The position numbers and the translations under genes were made by a program. From Rubellimicrobium roseum (lineage in GTDB: Bacteria > Pseudomonadota > Alphaproteobacteria > Rhodobacterales > Rhodobacteraceae): DNA of 64,000 nucleotides. The notes below the pieces were generated by a model that saw nothing but the letters and a program-made list of their open reading frames with translations, searched no databases and had not been told where the DNA came from. This document shows, one piece after another, positions 62,088 to 64,000 of this stretch (within the stretch, counting starts at the first letter, position 1; every line of letters starts with the position of its first letter). The DNA is taken from assembly GCF_006152145.1 (NCBI RefSeq), contig NZ_VDFV01000001.1:372001-436000 (forward strand), read 5' to 3'.

Positions 62088-63368
62088 GTGCTGACGGAAG
62101 TTCTCATCGTCGTCGTGCTCATCCTGCTCAACGGGGCGCTGGCCCTGTCGGAGCTCGCCATCGTCTCGGCCCGGCCCGCGCGGCTGCGGCCCCTGGCCGA
62201 GGGAGGGGACCGCGCCGCGCAGACGGTGCTGGACCTTGCCGCCGATCCGGGGCGGTTCCTGTCCACCGTGCAGATCGGCATCACGCTGGTCGGCGTGCTG
62301 TCGGGGGCCTTCTCGGGGGCGACGCTGGGCGTGCGCTTCGCGGCCTTCCTGACGGCGCGGGGCCTGGACCCGGAGATGGCCAACACGCTGGGGGTCGGCG
62401 GGGTCGTGGTCCTGCTGACCTACCTGTCGCTCATCATGGGGGAGCTGGTCCCCAAGCAGATCGCCCTGAAGAACCCCGAAGGCGTGGCGCGACGGGTGGC
62501 GCCCATCATGGCGGTGGTGAGCCGCGTGGCCTCGCCCGTGGTCTGGGTCCTCGACACCTCGGGTCAAGGGGTGCTGCACCTCCTGGGACAGGGCGGCGAC
62601 GAGCGGTCGGGCGTCACCGAGGAGGAGGTGCGCGGCATCCTGACCGAGGCGCACCAGGACGGCGTGATCGAGCGCGCCGAGAGCGAGATGCTGTCGGGGG
62701 TCATGCGGCTCGCCGACCGCTCGGCCCGGGGCCTCATGACGCCGCGCCGCGACGTGGAGATGCTGCGCGTGGACGCGAGCCCCGAGGCGGTGCTGGAGGC
62801 GATCCGCGTCTCGGGGCGCCCGCGCCTGCCGGTGCAGGACCCCGAGACCGACGAGGTGCTGGGCGTCCTGTACGTCGTGGACGCCTTCGCGGCGCTGTCA
62901 CGCGGGGAGCTGCTGGACCTGCGCCGCCTGATGCGCGAGGTGCCCGTCATCTTCGAGAGCGCGGACGCGCTGTCGGTGATCCAGATCCTGCGGAACGCCC
63001 GGAACCACATGGGGCTGGTCTACGACGAATACGGCAGCTTCCAGGGGATCGTCACCACCGGCGACATCCTGGAGGCGATCACCGGGGCCTTCCGCGAGGC
63101 CGCCGTGGACGAGCCCGCCTTCCACGAGCGCGAGGACGGCAGCTTCCTCGTGTCGGGCTGGATGGCGGCGGACGAGTTCTGCGAGCGCCTGTCGCTGCCG
63201 CGCGACCTCGCGGGGGACTACGAGACGGTGGCGGGGCTGGTGCTGAACCAGCTCCACCGCCTGCCGCAGCTGGGCGACACCGTGGAGGCCGAGGGCTGGC
63301 GATTCGAGGTCATGGACCTCGACGGGCGGCGGATCGACAAGCTGCTGGTGAGCCGGGCGGAGGGGTGA
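62088..63368 (+). CDS. CNNM/CorC-type membrane protein with CBS pair (HlyC/CorC family)
   Basis: 426 residues from a GTG at 62088 (LTEVLIVVVLILLNGALALS). Domain order: DUF21/CNNM transmembrane region about 1-180 (ELAIVSARPARLRPL, LSLIMGELVPKQIALKNPE), two CBS domains about 205-330 (RGLMTPRRDVEMLRVDAS; VLGVLYVVDAFAAL), and a C-terminal CorC_HlyC transporter-associated domain about 340-420. Likely Mg2+/Co2+ or other cation homeostasis. Ribosome site poor. Confidence 0.87.
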   Translation: MLTEVLIVVVLILLNGALALSELAIVSARPARLRPLAEGGDRAAQTVLDLAADPGRFLSTVQIGITLVGVLSGAFSGATLGVRFAAFLTARGLDPEMANTLGVGGVVVLLTYLSLIMGELVPKQIALKNPEGVARRVAPIMAVVSRVASPVVWVLDTSGQGVLHLLGQGGDERSGVTEEEVRGILTEAHQDGVIERAESEMLSGVMRLADRSARGLMTPRRDVEMLRVDASPEAVLEAIRVSGRPRLPVQDPETDEVLGVLYVVDAFAALSRGELLDLRRLMREVPVIFESADALSVIQILRNARNHMGLVYDEYGSFQGIVTTGDILEAITGAFREAAVDEPAFHEREDGSFLVSGWMAADEFCERLSLPRDLAGDYETVAGLVLNQLHRLPQLGDTVEAEGWRFEVMDLDGRRIDKLLVSRAEG

Positions 63369-63449
63369 GGGGGCGTTCCGAGCGCACCTGATCCCGGCAC
63401 GGCAGGCGTCCGGCGGGACGGGCTGCGTCCGCCGGACCCGCGCGGGTCC

Positions 63450-64000
63450 TCACTCGGGTCTGCCCTTCCTTCGCACCAAACCCGTGATGAGGCCTAGCGC
63501 GCGGCCGGGCAGGGACGCAGCCTCCCGCACCGTCTGGCCCAGCCCCCCTGCCTCGGCCAGCACGGCATCGACCTTTTCGATCGCCATCTCCTCGCGTTCG
63601 TCCAGGGTGCCGTCGGCCTCGGCCACCTCGCGCAGGAAGCCGACCAGTTCCGCATGCATGGCGGCGTAATTGCAGTCCGGGTTGGAACGCTTGAACCGGG
63701 CCAGAGCAGCCGTGGCCTCCCTGAGGCTCTGTTTCCCCGAATTCGCGGCCAGAAGGTCGAGGGCGCTCGCCACATAGGCCGGGTCGTAGCCCCAGTCCTT
63801 GACGAAGTAGTCCCTGATGGCCGCGCGCTCCTCCGCGTCGAAGCGCCCGTCGATCTCGGCAAGCTTCACCGCCAACGTGCCCATGAGATCGAGCAGGCTC
63901 ATGCCCAGTTCGTCGATGGGCGTGTTGATGAAGGTGGGGATGACCTGCACCCGGGATCCCGAATAGGAACTCAGGAGCCGGGTCACGCCGTAATAGGCCC
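63450..64000 (-). CDS. TerB-like domain protein (5' end cut off)
   Basis: The frame is open to the window edge. From about residue 35 of the visible part (SLLDLMGTLAVKLAEIDGRF, DAEERAAIRDYFVKDWGYD; then EVAEADGTLDEREEMAIEKV) it has the TerB/DUF533-like helical repeat with acidic loops. The N-terminal visible part (YYGVTRLLSSYSGSRVQVIP) suggests a preceding membrane-associated or GTPase-type domain beyond the window, so the GTG at 63986 is probably internal. TerB-like domains occur in tellurite and envelope-stress systems. Confidence 0.65.
   Translation of the reverse strand, partial: AYYGVTRLLSSYSGSRVQVIPTFINTPIDELGMSLLDLMGTLAVKLAEIDGRFDAEERAAIRDYFVKDWGYDPAYVASALDLLAANSGKQSLREATAALARFKRSNPDCNYAAMHAELVGFLREVAEADGTLDEREEMAIEKVDAVLAEAGGLGQTVREAASLPGRALGLITGLVRRKGRPE

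Overview
The window is very GC-rich, densely coded DNA from an alphaproteobacterium, most likely of the Rhodobacterales. Markers pointing that way are a UPF0314/DUF2585 protein, an ScfR/RamB-like regulator divergent from aceA, a FYDLN-type acidic protein beside tRNA-Ala, a DUF1523 protein, type I secreted RTX proteins, and an iron-Rhodo-box-like TGA-N9-TCA site in front of hemP. No rRNA, CRISPR array or intact insertion sequence was seen.

Layout. 1-7.3 kb is core metabolism: iron storage (bfd-bfr), isocitrate lyase with a divergent ScfR-type regulator, a rhodanese and an HPP membrane protein. 7.4-8.8 kb is the frameshifted remains of a beta-propeller/RTX protein. 8.8-10.9 kb holds an OhrR-type regulator, a roadblock-domain protein and a secreted Asp-box protein. 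10.9-14.1 kb is a three-gene arsenate operon: an ArsR-ArsC fusion, the ArsJ-associated GAPDH and ArsJ. A P-type cation ATPase points away from it. 17.9-23.2 kb carries two large extracellular proteins (RTX and beta-helix/LamG). 23.5-27 kb is an accessory, phage-derived-looking patch: a Lar-like anti-restriction protein, several tiny membrane proteins, and three copies of a ~115-bp hairpin repeat that I cannot match to anything known. 27.3-33.7 kb has a CHASE/HWE histidine kinase, a GH16-RTX glucanase, tRNA-Ala(GGC) and the FYDLN and YgjP-type proteins.

33.7-47.4 kb is catabolic. It contains a GntR regulator, hemP, a GH13 alpha-glucosidase, then hyuA-hyuB-FAD oxidoreductase-uronate dehydrogenase-like protein-AraC regulator, then deoC and a two-domain aldehyde dehydrogenase. 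A strong palindromic operator candidate lies between araC and deoC. 47.5-54.5 kb (minus strand) is a tightly coupled eight-gene operon: a coiled-coil protein, small membrane proteins, an unusual AAA+ ATPase, two large proteins I do not recognise and DUF1523. It is the best candidate here for an undescribed multiprotein system. 54.6-64 kb has a cupin, an L,D-transpeptidase lipoprotein, a degenerate SDR, a kynurenine-formamidase-like hydrolase, SSADH, a GAF protein, an MFS transporter, a CNNM/CorC-type protein, and a TerB-like protein that runs off the end.

Start codons were chosen from Shine-Dalgarno sequences, conserved N-termini and overlaps. GTG starts are common, and one TTG start (the ars GAPDH) is well supported. 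All family calls come from reading the translated sequence; no database search was run.
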